Shown here in pieces: positions 17,015 to 27,500 of a DNA stretch of 64,000 nucleotides; the stretch's first letter is position 1; every line of letters begins with the position of its first letter. The stretch is from Paenibacillus rhizovicinus (lineage in GTDB: Bacteria > Bacillota > Bacilli > Paenibacillales > Paenibacillaceae), in contig NZ_CP048286.1 of the NCBI RefSeq assembly GCF_010365285.1, positions 1,693,001 to 1,757,000 of the forward strand. Reading direction: 5' to 3'. Both the position numbers and the translations under genes were made by a program. Below the pieces are notes generated by a model, which was not told the DNA's origin, did not search any database, and was given only the letters and a program-made list of their open reading frames with translations.

Positions 17015-18667
17015 TTAATCGTGCTTGGCCGGCCGCGGAGTCCAAGTGTCGCGGTATTCTTGAGGCGTCATGTTCGTCTGCTTCTTGAAGAAATGGTTGA
17101 AATACGGCGATGAATGAAAACCGAGATGAATGCCTACTTCATAGATCTTGCTGTTCGTGCCGACAAGCATGTCCTTCGCCATGCTCAGCTTGATCTCCGT
17201 AATGTAATCCGTCAAACTCCTGCCCGTCTGCTGTTTGTACAGCCGGGATAAGTAGAACGGCGTCAGGAAGACGACCTCGGACAGTTTGGCTAGCGACAAG
17301 TCGCCGCCGATATTCTCACGGACAAAATGCTGCACGCGCTCCACGACTTCATTGGATTCTCGGCCGCTCTCCGCCTCTACCTTCTCGATGACCAAATCCG
17401 CCAGCTCGCCGAAGAACTTCGCCGCATCCCCCCAGGCCGCATGCTCCTGCGCGCCGAGCAGCTTGTTCATATCGATGCGCTCCGGCAACGATTCCAGAAG
17501 CCCGCTTCGGTTCATCAGCTGCAGGAACGACGAGGATAACGAATAGAATAACGTCAACGCCATGCCGGATTGAATCGCTTCCGTCTCGCCGATGGCGGAT
17601 GAGACCGCCGCCAGACGGCGATGAAAGTCGATGCCGTCTTTCCGTTCGAGCGCCTGCATGAGCTGGGTGATCTCCCGCTCTTGCAGCCTCGCTGCCGTAT
17701 CGTTCGTAGCGGAAGGCGAAGGACTGGCATCGGACAGCAAAATCTCGCGTCCCAATCCGAGTCCCCGCGTCAATAAGAAATCGAGCTGGCCGAACTTACG
17801 CGGCAGCTCTTCCCAGTCGCATGGCTCGCAGCCCGCAACGAACGAGCAGGGCAGCTTCAAGTACGTGCGGCACGCCGTCTGAGCGGATTCGACGATACCC
17901 AGTATGCGAGACTGGCGCTGCAGCGCGGTTTCATGGTCCAAGCCCGGCTCCAGCTGCAGCAGCCACAGAAACCGGTCATTGCCGTAAGTTACGAATACGA
18001 TGCGGCAGCCTTCCGCAAAATGTTCCTCGATGACGTTATGGACGCCGTACAACAACAGTGACTTGTCGCCAGGCCGTATATCATCCGGCCATTCGTCCAC
18101 GCGTCCGATTCCCAGATGAACGCGGGCCTGCGCGTCCAGCGGCAGCTTCAAATCGGAAAACCTGGCAGCCCGGGTATGCGGGGAGGACCGCTCCCCTTCC
18201 ACCAGCTCAAGCACGTACTCTTTGCACAGGATCGGCAGTGCTTGCGTCCAGCGATGACGCGCTTCGCTCAGCATCCGCTCATGCGAATTCTCCTCGGCGA
18301 TCGCGTCCGCGGCGCGCGTGACGGCTTCGATGATTTTGTAGTCCATCTCCATCTTGAGCACATAGTCGAATGCACCGCCGCGCATCGAAGACTGGATCGA
18401 TTGGAAATCATTATGGCCGGTCAAGAACACCGTCTTGCATTTCGGCCACAGCTGTTGAACCTCTTGTTGCAGCTGAAGTCCGTCCATCCCCGGCATTTTC
18501 AAATCGGTTAACAGCAAATCAACGCGAGCCCGGCGGGCGATTCCCAGCGCCTCTTCCCCGTTATAAGCCTTGCAGACTTCGAACGGCCGCTCCGTCAACT
18601 GCAGGAATTTATCGAACAAGCCTTCCACGATGATCGGTTCGTCGTCGACGATCAGCAGTCTGTACAT
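17015..18667 (-). CDS. YesN-type response regulator with AraC output domain
   Basis: A 550-residue regulator. Residues 1-120 are a receiver domain: acidic pocket Asp8/Asp9, phospho-acceptor Asp55 (LLLTDLKMPGMDG) and Lys105 (DYVLKMEMD). A 300-residue middle region is of the poorly conserved kind usual in YesN proteins. The last 100 residues are an AraC double HTH (SLAKLSEVVFLTPFYLSRLY and IYEVGIHLGFHSSPYFNHFF, ending MTPQEYRDT). It is the partner of the YesM-type kinase that ends 16 bases upstream, and both follow a sugar ABC transporter operon. It probably activates that transporter in response to an oligosaccharide. Confidence 0.93.
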   Translation of the reverse strand: MYRLLIVDDEPIIVEGLFDKFLQLTERPFEVCKAYNGEEALGIARRARVDLLLTDLKMPGMDGLQLQQEVQQLWPKCKTVFLTGHNDFQSIQSSMRGGAFDYVLKMEMDYKIIEAVTRAADAIAEENSHERMLSEARHRWTQALPILCKEYVLELVEGERSSPHTRAARFSDLKLPLDAQARVHLGIGRVDEWPDDIRPGDKSLLLYGVHNVIEEHFAEGCRIVFVTYGNDRFLWLLQLEPGLDHETALQRQSRILGIVESAQTACRTYLKLPCSFVAGCEPCDWEELPRKFGQLDFLLTRGLGLGREILLSDASPSPSATNDTAARLQEREITQLMQALERKDGIDFHRRLAAVSSAIGETEAIQSGMALTLFYSLSSSFLQLMNRSGLLESLPERIDMNKLLGAQEHAAWGDAAKFFGELADLVIEKVEAESGRESNEVVERVQHFVRENIGGDLSLAKLSEVVFLTPFYLSRLYKQQTGRSLTDYITEIKLSMAKDMLVGTNSKIYEVGIHLGFHSSPYFNHFFKKQTNMTPQEYRDTWTPRPAKHD

Positions 18668-18683
18668 GAATGGACGCCCCCCT

Positions 18684-20480
18684 TTAAGCCAAATTGTCCG
18701 TCGTATTATCGTCCGTCATGTCTTCCTCTTTCTCCTCGAGCTGAATATTGAGCGAGACCTTAAGTCCGCCTCCCTCTCCCCTCGAGACCGTGATTCCGCT
18801 CTCTTCGCCGCATAGCAGACGCAGTCGACGGTGTACGTTGATCATCCCCGTGCTCTCGTCTTCCGCCCATGTTTGTCTCAGCTTGCCCGAGAGCGTCTCG
18901 AGCTGGGCATCCGTCAGCTGTTCGCCGTTATCCTCCACGTCGATCACCATGCGATTCGCAGTCCGATGGAAAGCCATACGCAGAACCCCGCCGGAGACGC
19001 GCGGTTCGAGCCCATACTTAAATGCGTTCTCTACGATCGGCTGCAGGACCAGCTTCGGCACGAAAATCGATTTGCAATCATCGGACAACGTCTCGATCTC
19101 GATGTCGAAGCGATTGAAGAACCGCATGTTCTGAATTTCCAAGTAGGTCAGCGTGTGGCGAAGCTCCAGCTCCAGCGGAATCGTATCTTCCTTGTGGCGG
19201 GTAATGAATTCGAAATACTCGCCCAGGTAGCGGCTGAACCGCCCGATGCTTTCCAAATCGCCGAACTCCGACAGCCTGTAGAGAATGAAATACGTATTGT
19301 ACAGAAAATGAGGATTGATCTGCGACTGCAGCTGCTTGATCTGCGCCTGCTTCGCGCGCAGCTTCTGTTCGTAATTATCGTGGATCAGCGTCTTCAGATG
19401 ATCCACCATGCGATTGAAATGCAAATACAGATAGCGGAACTCGTCCTTGCCCTTCGTGATCGGAACCGGCTCCAGCCAGCCATCCTCGACGCGGCGGAAG
19501 GAATAGATCATTTCGCGAAGCGGCCTGTGAATGGCTCGGTAGATCCAGCGGGAGTAGAGCAGGACGATCAGAATCGACGCCGCCGACAACAGCCAGAATA
19601 GCATGCGGTACGAATTTATTTTACCGAAAATTTGGTCCTGGGGAATGTACAGACAGAGATAAGCGTTGAGCGACGACGAATATTGGCAAGTCGTCTGCAT
19701 GTCGATCCCGTTCAGCTTCATCGGACTGTTCAACCCGCCCGCTGCCGAAGCGGAATGTGCTTTCTGCTTCAGGAATGCCCGCAGCTGCGCGGTGACGCTG
19801 CCCCCGCCGTTCTCCACGCCGCTGGATTGGCCGTCCGTCACGGACCACAGCCCTGACCGATCGATGAGTGCCGCACCGGCTCCGCCATAATTCGCCATGT
19901 TATCGAGCATATCCTTCAACTCGCTGCGGTTAATCTCGACGGCAAGCACATAGGACGGATCGATGGATCCGTTCGGGAACACCTGCCGGATGAAGATCCG
20001 ATCGTTCCACGTCACCATGGAGGGATTGTCCATGCCTGCCTTCGGCCTAACGGCTTGATACGACGGGTCAATGTTGTCGAGCACGCCGATGGAATCGTTA
20101 ATCGTTCGCCCGAGCGTCAGCAGATGAACGCTGGCGTTCTGCGCATAAAGGCTGGAATCCCCGATCAACCGCAGCTTTTCCTGCACGCGTTTGACCGTTT
20201 CCGACCATTCGTATGTCGACATGATGCCGGAAAGCACGCTCAGATGCGATAAGTCCGGGTCGTTGATGTTTTCGGACAGCATGTCGAGGATATGGCGAAA
20301 TTCCAGTTCCACTGTATTTAGATAGAACACCGTACGCGAATTCATCGAATTGTTCCATTCGCTGCGCACGCTGTCCTCGCCCATACGGTTCATTTTCAAA
20401 CCCAGCATAAACAAAGGAATGATCACCGCCAAGAAGGCGATGACCAATTTAGGAAATATTCCGCTGACTCGCTTGTTCAA
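18684..20480 (-). CDS. YesM-type sensor histidine kinase
   Basis: A 598-residue membrane kinase. TM1 is at about residues 11-29, an extracellular sensor domain spans about 30-290, TM2 is at 293-312, a HAMP linker follows, and the His_kinase/LytS-type phospho-acceptor region contains His391 in QLQSQINPHFLYNTYF. The HATPase domain at the C terminus shows the N box (PIVENAFKYGL) and G1 box (DVEDNGEQL). Such kinases sense extracellular sugars, directly or through a solute-binding protein, and phosphorylate the YesN regulator encoded immediately downstream. The gene starts 90 bases after the permease stop and may be read from the transporter transcript. Confidence 0.93.
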   Translation of the reverse strand: MNKRVSGIFPKLVIAFLAVIIPLFMLGLKMNRMGEDSVRSEWNNSMNSRTVFYLNTVELEFRHILDMLSENINDPDLSHLSVLSGIMSTYEWSETVKRVQEKLRLIGDSSLYAQNASVHLLTLGRTINDSIGVLDNIDPSYQAVRPKAGMDNPSMVTWNDRIFIRQVFPNGSIDPSYVLAVEINRSELKDMLDNMANYGGAGAALIDRSGLWSVTDGQSSGVENGGGSVTAQLRAFLKQKAHSASAAGGLNSPMKLNGIDMQTTCQYSSSLNAYLCLYIPQDQIFGKINSYRMLFWLLSAASILIVLLYSRWIYRAIHRPLREMIYSFRRVEDGWLEPVPITKGKDEFRYLYLHFNRMVDHLKTLIHDNYEQKLRAKQAQIKQLQSQINPHFLYNTYFILYRLSEFGDLESIGRFSRYLGEYFEFITRHKEDTIPLELELRHTLTYLEIQNMRFFNRFDIEIETLSDDCKSIFVPKLVLQPIVENAFKYGLEPRVSGGVLRMAFHRTANRMVIDVEDNGEQLTDAQLETLSGKLRQTWAEDESTGMINVHRRLRLLCGEESGITVSRGEGGGLKVSLNIQLEEKEEDMTDDNTTDNLA

Positions 20481-20570
20481 TGACGATCACCCGGCCCTTG
20501 TCCATGTTATCCAACCTATTCTTATCAGTTCGCTGTCCAAGGCCGAGTTCCTGTCGAAAACGCTCGAATC

Positions 20571-21458
20571 TTACTCTTTCACGCTGCCAAGCACGATCCC
20601 TGACATGAAAAACCGCTGCAGGAACGGATACACGAGGAAAATCGGCAGCGAACCAAGGAAAATTTGCGCCGCCTTAACGGAGCGGTTGTTCAAACCGGCC
20701 AGCTGCTGGAGCATGATCGGATCCGTCGTTAACGCAATGTCGCGCTGTACGATAACCGTCTGCAAATAACTGGCAAGCGGATAGTGCTCGGGCCTGTTCA
20801 TGTAGATCAGCCCGTTAAACCATTCATTCCAATGCCCGACCATCGTAAACAGGCCGATTGTCGCGAGCGCCGGCTTGGACAGCGGCACGACGATGCTCCA
20901 CAGCACCTGCCAATGCGTAGCGCCGTCGATATGCGCCGCCTCCGTCATTTCCTTCGGAAGCGAACGGAAGAAATTGAGGAGCAGAATGAGGTTGAACACC
21001 GGAACCGCTCCCGGGAGCACGAGCGACCAGATCGAATCGAGCAAGTGCATGTCTTTGACGATAATGTACGTCGGCACCAAACCGCCGGAGAACAGAATCG
21101 TAAAGACGAATATCCATACGTATCCGGTCCGAAATCGGAATTGGCTGCTTTCTTTGGAAAGCGGGTAAGCGACGATGATCGTCAGCAGCATATTCACGAC
21201 GGAACCGAGCACCAGCCGTTCCAAAGCGACCCACACCGATCGCAGAAACTCCGGCGTCTCCGCCACGAAATGATAGGATTTCAGCGTGAAGCCTTTCGGC
21301 CACAGCTTGACCAGGTTCGCCGATACATAGTACGAATCGCTGAACGAGACGGCCAAGACATTGATGATCGGCAGCAGGCATAGCAATGCAAGCACGGCCA
21401 GCGCCGTATAATTGACGAAGATAAACAGCTTACGGCTCACGCTGTTATATTCAACCAT
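20571..21458 (-). CDS. Carbohydrate ABC transporter permease, MalG/LplC/YtcP type
   Basis: A 295-residue inner-membrane permease with six predicted helices. The EAA loop that docks the ATPase is clear (MTEAAHIDGATHWQVLWSIV, followed by VPLSKPALATIG). The N-terminal region (LALLCLLPIINVLAVSFS) and C-terminal motif (QRFFMSGIVLGSVKE) are typical of the LplC/YtcP group that imports plant-derived oligosaccharides. It follows its partner permease by 24 bases and completes an SBP-permease-permease set without an ATPase; Bacillales share one MsmX-like ATPase encoded elsewhere. Confidence 0.93.
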   Translation of the reverse strand: MVEYNSVSRKLFIFVNYTALAVLALLCLLPIINVLAVSFSDSYYVSANLVKLWPKGFTLKSYHFVAETPEFLRSVWVALERLVLGSVVNMLLTIIVAYPLSKESSQFRFRTGYVWIFVFTILFSGGLVPTYIIVKDMHLLDSIWSLVLPGAVPVFNLILLLNFFRSLPKEMTEAAHIDGATHWQVLWSIVVPLSKPALATIGLFTMVGHWNEWFNGLIYMNRPEHYPLASYLQTVIVQRDIALTTDPIMLQQLAGLNNRSVKAAQIFLGSLPIFLVYPFLQRFFMSGIVLGSVKE

Positions 21459-21482
21459 CGTGAAGCTCCTCCTTGCGATCGA

Positions 21483-22382
21483 TTAGAAAATACGATAGTT
21501 GGCGAAACGGTAAGCCATCATATAGGACCCCGATATGAGCACGAGGGATACGGCTGACTTGAACAGTCCGACCGCCGTCGCTACCCCGAAATCGAAGTTA
21601 ACAAGACCGAGCCTGTATACATACGTATCGAGAATATCGCCCGACGAATAAACGGAGGGGCTATAGAGATTGAATACCTGATCGAATCCGGCATTCAATA
21701 TATTGCCTAGGCTGAGCGTCATGAGCAGAACGACAATCGGCACGATGCCCGGAAGCGTAACGTTAATCGTCTGCTTCCAACGTCCTGCACCGTCGATGAC
21801 CGCTGCCTCATAAAGCGCGGGGTTGATTCCGGTCAAAGCTGCCAAATAAACGATCGTGCCGAAACCGAATTCCTTCCAGACATCCGTCCCTACTAGAACG
21901 AATGGAAACCAATGATCATTGCCGAGAAAGAAAACCCGATCGAATCCGAGCCATGCAATGAAATCGTTCAACAAGCCGAAGTTCGGCGATAAGACGTCGA
22001 GAAGAATACCGGACAAGATAACCCAAGAAAGGAAATGCGGCAAGTAAACGATGGTCTGTACGGTTCTTTTGAATGCTTTGAGTCTGATTTCATTCAACAG
22101 CAGTGCCGTTAATAGCGGCGCAACCAAGCCCGCTGCCAGTTTCATAATGGAAATAAACACCGTATTGTAGATGACTTGACGCGTATCCGGCAAACTCAAG
22201 ATATAGTGGAAATTATCGAGCCCTACCCAGTCGGAACCGAATAGTCCCTTCGTCGGAACGAATTTCTGAAAGGCGATCACGAGGCCTACCATCGGACCGT
22301 AGGCGAAGATCAAAACAAATACAAGCCCTACCCAAACCATGATATGAAGCGGAAGGTCATTCGCCCACCATCTGCGCAGCAT
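21483..22382 (-). CDS. Carbohydrate ABC transporter permease, MalF/LplB/YteP type
   Basis: A 299-residue permease with six helices. TM1 is at about 12-34 (LPLHIMVWVGLVFVLIFAYG). The EAA loop reads ALYEAAVIDGAGRWKQTINV. The C-terminal stretch (SYMMAYRFANYRIF) is the signature end of the LplB/YteP group. It forms the translocation channel with the downstream LplC-type permease and receives substrate from the lipoprotein encoded upstream. A stable hairpin (22411-22434) separates it from that lipoprotein gene. Confidence 0.93.
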   Translation of the reverse strand: MLRRWWANDLPLHIMVWVGLVFVLIFAYGPMVGLVIAFQKFVPTKGLFGSDWVGLDNFHYILSLPDTRQVIYNTVFISIMKLAAGLVAPLLTALLLNEIRLKAFKRTVQTIVYLPHFLSWVILSGILLDVLSPNFGLLNDFIAWLGFDRVFFLGNDHWFPFVLVGTDVWKEFGFGTIVYLAALTGINPALYEAAVIDGAGRWKQTINVTLPGIVPIVVLLMTLSLGNILNAGFDQVFNLYSPSVYSSGDILDTYVYRLGLVNFDFGVATAVGLFKSAVSLVLISGSYMMAYRFANYRIF

Positions 22383-22410
22383 TGTTTCCTCTCCCTTCCG
22401 GATTCGGAAA

Positions 22411-22434
22411 CGGGCGGAGCTGAAGCCCCGCCCG
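22411..22434 (-). other. Intercistronic stem-loop between SBP and permease genes
   Basis: CGGGCGG/CCGCCCG arms with a ten-base loop, flanked by a weaker outer CCGG pair, sit between the SBP stop and the permease start. There is no T-run, so it is more likely an mRNA-stabilising or attenuating element that favours SBP expression than a full terminator. Confidence 0.55.
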
Positions 22435-22445
22435 AAACCGGATAC

Positions 22446-24206
22446 TTACTTGTGTTCTTTATACCAGTCGTTGACTTCTTGAATGATTTGGTCGCCGCCT
22501 TGCTTCTTCCAATCCGCCACGAATTGGTCGAACGAGTCGAGCGGCTGCTCGCCCATGATGATTTTCGTAAACGTCTTCACTTCCAAGTCGCGCAGCGCAG
22601 GGCCGTTGCGAACCATCGTTTCCGTCGGCGCGCCTAGGAACGCGTTGGTCATGAAAGCATTGTTCTTCTTATATTGACCGAGGATCCCGTACGTGGACGT
22701 ATTGTCGCCGCCGAACAGTTTCTCCATCGGCCAGCCTTTCACATCTCCCGCGCGATACGAAGTGACGCTGTCGTAATACGCTTTGGCCGTCGGATTCAGC
22801 TTCGAAGGATCCTTCGCCGTAAGCGCTTCTTGAACAGAGTAGTAATCGTCCTGGTTCGTTTCCGAGAACCCGCCGGATACAGGAGACAGACCGAACACGC
22901 CGATCGTTTCGTCGCCGTTTTTCTGGCTGTGGTATTTCTCGTCGCGGGACTCGCCGTAGTTTTTCTCCATATAGAAGTTGAGGATTTTGACCGCCGCTTC
23001 CGGATGCTTGGATTTCTTGCTTACGACGGTGAACGATGCAGGCACGATGTTGTTGCTGAGCGCCTTCACCGGCTGGTCGTCAGCCGATACGAGCGGATAA
23101 ATCTCCCAATCCACTTTCGGATCCTTAGCGATCATTTCGTTAATCGGCCAAGTCGGTACCCAGAATGCGCCGTACGTCATGCCGACTTTGCCGGCCGTTG
23201 CCAACGCCGCGCTCTTCTCGCCGCTGTCCACGCCAAATTCAGGGTTGATTGCGCCTGCTTTGAACAGGTCTTGCAGCTTGCCGAGCGCCGTCTTCACTTC
23301 TGGCTGAATATCGGCGTAATCGAGCTGGCCGCCTTTATCCATGAACACCAGATTGAGACCGGTCGAGTTCGGGCCGCCCGGATTGAACGGATACGCATGA
23401 TAGCCATTGAAGAAGCCGTCCAGGCCGGACCAGCCGTTAAACAAGTTATAGTCAAGGCTCAGGCCGAAGGTATCCTTCTTGCCGTTGCCGTCGGGATCGT
23501 CGTTTGCGAACGCTTTGGCGATGTTGATGACATCGTCCATCGTTTTTGGCGGCTGCAAGTTCAGCTTTTTCAGCCAATCCGCGCGAACGTAGATGAATTG
23601 CGCGTCGTCGCGTCCGCCGCCTCCGTTCGGAATCGCCATCAGACGGCCATTGACGGAAGCTGCTTTACGAGCGATGCCGTCTCCGTTCTCGATCGCTTTC
23701 TTGGACAGATCGGTCGCGTACTTATCGAAGACGTCCGTCAGATCGGCGATTTGGTCAGCTTCGATGAGCAATTGCAGCTGCTGCAGATTGACTTCGAAGA
23801 TGTCCGGCAGATCGCCTGCTACCATCGAGACATTCAGTTTCTTCGGATATTGCTGGTCATCGACGATCCAGTCGTTCTTCATCTGAATGCCGAGATCGCT
23901 CTTCAGCTCGTTGGTGTAAATGTTGTTGTCCCAGCTTTCGCCAGGAAGGAACTTGAGACCGCTGTTGAATTTGCGAACCGTGGACACTTCGATCGGCGGA
24001 TCGTATTTCACGAGCGGACCGTCGGCGACGGCAGCCGGCGTATTCGCCGATCCAGAATTCCCTGTCGTGTTCTGCGCCTTATTTTTATCGGCATTCGCCG
24101 CCGGCGCATTCTCATTCTCCCCGTTGTTGCTGCCGCATGCAGTCAGCGCGACGGATAATGCAAGTACCCCTGCCGCAGTGATAGCGGTCATTCGTTTACG
24201 ATGCAT
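22446..24206 (-). CDS. Extracellular sugar-binding lipoprotein of an ABC transporter
   Basis: A 586-residue solute-binding protein. The start at 24206 (MHRKRMTAIT) has GGGAGGG eight bases upstream and gives a lipoprotein signal (GVLALSVALTACGS, lipobox LTAC), followed by an Asn/Ala-rich linker. The mature part has the type-1 extracellular solute-binding fold (PDIFEVNLQQLQLLIEADQI, GDGIARKAASVNGRLMAIPN). Its length (over 500 residues) and LplB/LplC neighbours place it in the LplA/YtcQ group for oligosaccharides. It is membrane-anchored on the outer face. Upstream are a TATAAT box and a perfect cre site. Five genes (SBP, two permeases, kinase, regulator) run in one direction and probably form one operon. 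Confidence 0.92.
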   Translation of the reverse strand: MHRKRMTAITAAGVLALSVALTACGSNNGENENAPAANADKNKAQNTTGNSGSANTPAAVADGPLVKYDPPIEVSTVRKFNSGLKFLPGESWDNNIYTNELKSDLGIQMKNDWIVDDQQYPKKLNVSMVAGDLPDIFEVNLQQLQLLIEADQIADLTDVFDKYATDLSKKAIENGDGIARKAASVNGRLMAIPNGGGGRDDAQFIYVRADWLKKLNLQPPKTMDDVINIAKAFANDDPDGNGKKDTFGLSLDYNLFNGWSGLDGFFNGYHAYPFNPGGPNSTGLNLVFMDKGGQLDYADIQPEVKTALGKLQDLFKAGAINPEFGVDSGEKSAALATAGKVGMTYGAFWVPTWPINEMIAKDPKVDWEIYPLVSADDQPVKALSNNIVPASFTVVSKKSKHPEAAVKILNFYMEKNYGESRDEKYHSQKNGDETIGVFGLSPVSGGFSETNQDDYYSVQEALTAKDPSKLNPTAKAYYDSVTSYRAGDVKGWPMEKLFGGDNTSTYGILGQYKKNNAFMTNAFLGAPTETMVRNGPALRDLEVKTFTKIIMGEQPLDSFDQFVADWKKQGGDQIIQEVNDWYKEHK

Positions 24207-24297
24207 TTGTATACCCTCCCTGATCGAATCTTTCTGTTCGAACAATTCCCATTATGAAGCCGCCTGCCTTATACCGTAAATATCGTTCTCATGATGT

Positions 24298-24312
24298 TGA
24301 TTGCGTTTTCAT
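24298..24312 (-). promoter_or_regulatory. cre (CcpA) site of the first sugar-transporter operon
   Basis: ATGAAAACGCAATCA on the minus strand matches WTGNAANCGNWNNCW at every fixed position. It lies 32 bases downstream of the -10 box, a place where CcpA acts as roadblock. Confidence 0.65.
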
Positions 24313-24343
24313 ATCTTGAACGAATCCGATGCAATAGAAGGAT

Positions 24344-24349
24344 ATTATA
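24344..24349 (-). promoter_or_regulatory. -10 element of the first sugar-transporter operon
   Basis: A consensus TATAAT on the minus strand, about 138 bases before the SBP start. The -35 is poor (CATTTT at 16 bases). The interval 24207-24583 holds this promoter, the cre site and the terminator at 24546; I see no gene in it. Confidence 0.45.
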
Positions 24350-24545
24350 ACGATATCGAAAGACAAAAATGTGACATTTACTTATATTACAACGATTCGA
24401 GAGGCTTTGGAGAAGTTTGACGAAATTTACGATTATGCGCGGTTTGCCATGCAACTGGACGACGGCTACGATCACGCGGCCGGGGGAGCCGATATTCCGC
24501 CTCGCATTCGCTTGCCGGGCGATCCGGGCGGCCCGCCGATCGAAG

Positions 24546-24575
24546 AAGCCCCCGGGCCGTTTCGGCTCGGGGGCT
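24546..24575 (-). terminator. Terminator after the SLH-anchored glycoside hydrolase gene
   Basis: AAGCCCCCG pairs with CGGGGGCTT around a loop containing a small GGCCG/CGGCT pair. It starts nine bases after the stop codon; downstream sequence is only modestly T-rich. Confidence 0.7.
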
Positions 24576-24583
24576 TGCTATCA

Positions 24584-27500
24584 TCAGCTAGTCAATCTTG
24601 CCAGACGGTCGACGAGCACCGCCGTTTGGGCCCGCGTTACTTGGTCCTTCGGCAGCAGCTGCTTGCCGTCTCCTTTCAAGATGCCTGCTTTTACGAGCGT
24701 TGCCATGTCAAGAACGGCGTAAGCGGCCACCTTCTGCGCGTCGGCAAACGCCTTCAGGTCGGCTGCCGTTCCGCTGTCCGCCTTTAATCCCGCCGCTTTC
24801 ATGGCGCGAACGACGAGCGCCGCCATTTCCTGGCGAGAGATCGGCGCGTCCGGACGGAACAAGCCGCCGCCGGCGCCTTTCGCGATGCCGAGCTCTCTCG
24901 CGACGCCGATCGACTCATAATAAGCCGACAAGGAAGGCACGTCGCCGAAATTGCCCTCGAACGATGCGGACAGTCCGAGCGCTTTCACGAGCGCGTCCGT
25001 GAATGCCGCCCTGGAGATGCTTTGACCCGGGACGAAGCGCGTATCGGACACGCCGCTCATGATGCCCTTGGCCGTAACGTCCGCAATGGCTTGCTTCGCC
25101 CACCCGAAGGCTGCGATATCGCCGAAATGCGAGTTCGCATACACCACGGCATAACGGCTGAAGTGGGTCGCCTTGAACACCATTCCCCCGGCTGCCGCGT
25201 CGTAACGGCCGCTCGGTACGGGTACGGCATGGCCCGCTTCGTCGATATAGCGAACCGCGAGGAGATCCGGATTCGCCTTCTCGCTATCCGATGGCGCGTA
25301 AGGAATCGTTGCCGTGACCGGAGCGTCGGCGTTGTTCCAATGCACGGCTTTGCCGTCGATCTTGATCGTCACGTCGACCGCTTGTTTGACGCCTTCTCCC
25401 AGCTCCGCGGCATCGGTGAAGGCAATCGTCAATTCGATGGTCTTGGCGTCGCCGACGAGCGCCTCGTCGAACATGCCGAGCGGCAGCATCAGGCTGCCTG
25501 CCGGCGTCTGCACCGTCAGCCTTCCGTCTTGGCCGCCTTGCGCGAAAGCAGAAGCCGGCACTTGGAGCGAATAGCCTTTGGCGCCCGCCGCCGCTTGCAG
25601 CGCGACGATAGCGTCATGGCTGCCTTTGGCGGCTGCCTGCTCTACTGCTTTGGCGAATTCGTCCGCGGTGATCGCGCCCTTCGCCAAGCCGCCGTCCAAC
25701 GTCGGCGCAATGCCGATAACCGCGTCGTTCACCGTGTTCGGAGCGCTTGGCAGGACTGCTCCAGCTCCGCCGCCGTCGCTGCTGCCATTGCCCGCATTCA
25801 CGGCGAGCTGTAGCAGATACGGCTTCTCCAGCTCGATGGCGAACTCGCCGGCATTGACCGTGCCGCCGTTAATGAGCTCTGCCGCCGTGCCGGCCGGCTT
25901 GCCGTTCACGACGATGCCGATGTTCTTGGACGCCGAAGCGGAGTCGTAGTCGGCAATGTCGATCAGCAGCTTGCCTTTGTATACGGCGCTCTGCCATTCC
26001 ACGCCGTCGACCAGCTGTCCCGTGCTCTTGTCGATCAGTTGAACGCTCATCAGTTTGAGCGACGCGAGCGCCTCGCGGACCGTCTGCTTCAACGCCGATG
26101 CGTCCGACAGCACATTGGAACCGGCGATGACCGCCGATCTGGCCGCCGCGTCCGAAGGCTGGTTATTCTCGTCCTTGGCAAGGGAGTCGCTGCCGACGAC
26201 GATGACTTTGCCGCCTTTGGCGACGAATGCCTGGATGGCGTTAAGCGTCGACGCCTCGACGTTCGTCGCCTGCGGTACGATCAGCAGCTTATACGCGTCC
26301 AGCCCGCCGTCTTTCGCCTGCTGCTCCGAGACGAAGCCAGGCTTCTGGCCGCTCAGCGCAAGCGCGTCGTACGCTTTGTCGACGGTGTCCTGATAGCTGC
26401 CGGAATAGACGAGCGAAGGCAGGGAGTACAGGATCGCCGCCTGCGGCTTCACGTTCTGCAGCGCCGTTACTTCATAAGCGAGACGGTTCAAATCCAGGTT
26501 CGTCTTGCCGACTTCCTTGACGACGTCCGGCCGCTCGAGGATGCTGCCGTAGAAGTCGCTGTTCACGTCGTACGTCCGCTCCCATACCCAGATCGCCGAC
26601 GCCGACTTGCCGTGCACCGCCGATTGGAACAAGGACGTCGCCACGTGCTTCGCCTGCTCCGGCGAGTACACCGTATCCCTGTCGGCGATCACGTGCGTCT
26701 CCGAGTTGAAGACCGGCGCCTGCCGCAGCGAATTTTGCAGGTCGTAGAATTGGTTCTCCTTCGTGAAGCCGCTGACGCCGGTTCCGAGGAAGTTCCAGTT
26801 GTCGTCGCCGTTCAGATCGGAGAAGCCGGCGAAATCCTCCGGATCGACGCCGAGCGTGACCGCATCGTCCAGCTTTGCCATGATTTTGGCGCTTACCGGC
26901 ACGTCGGGCGCGAGCTCATGAATGATGCCGGCCATCCAGGCATGCCAGTCGGAGAAATACTTGTTGTTGAATACCGTCCAGTCATAGAACGGCAGCGTCG
27001 ACGTCTTGGCGGAAGGCATCGGCACCTCGCCGAAAGCGCCGTACGACGTACCGTACAAGGCATTCAGCGCGGCGATGGTGCCGTACTTGCCTTCCAGGAA
27101 CGAAGGCCACTGCGTCGCGGCGTAGCTGTCCGTCCGCGTATCGTACGTCGGCTCGTTGCTGATGACGATGCTTTGCAGCGCAGGGCTGTCCTTGACCATC
27201 GGCACGACGGTGTCGAGGTATGCCTTGACGATTTCTTTCGCATGCGGATCGTTGATGTTGTAGTGCAGGAAACCGCCGTTGTCATTCCTCAGGTCCGGCC
27301 ACTTCTGCAAGGCCCAATCCGGGAAGTAGTGCGGGGACAAGAGCAAGCTTACCCCGACGTTATGGTCTGCCGCCGATTGCAGGACCGGCAGGACCCCGCT
27401 CGCGATGGAGGAAGTGTCGATTCCGAAGTCGGCATCGCTTCCTTCAGCCGGCGCCGTGACGGTGCTGTTCGGGCCGATTTCCATCTGAATCAGATTAGCG

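Noticed and set aside
22674-24158. A 494-codon open frame opposite the first SBP gene
   Set aside because: Same reason: composition typical of an antisense frame and no start signal.
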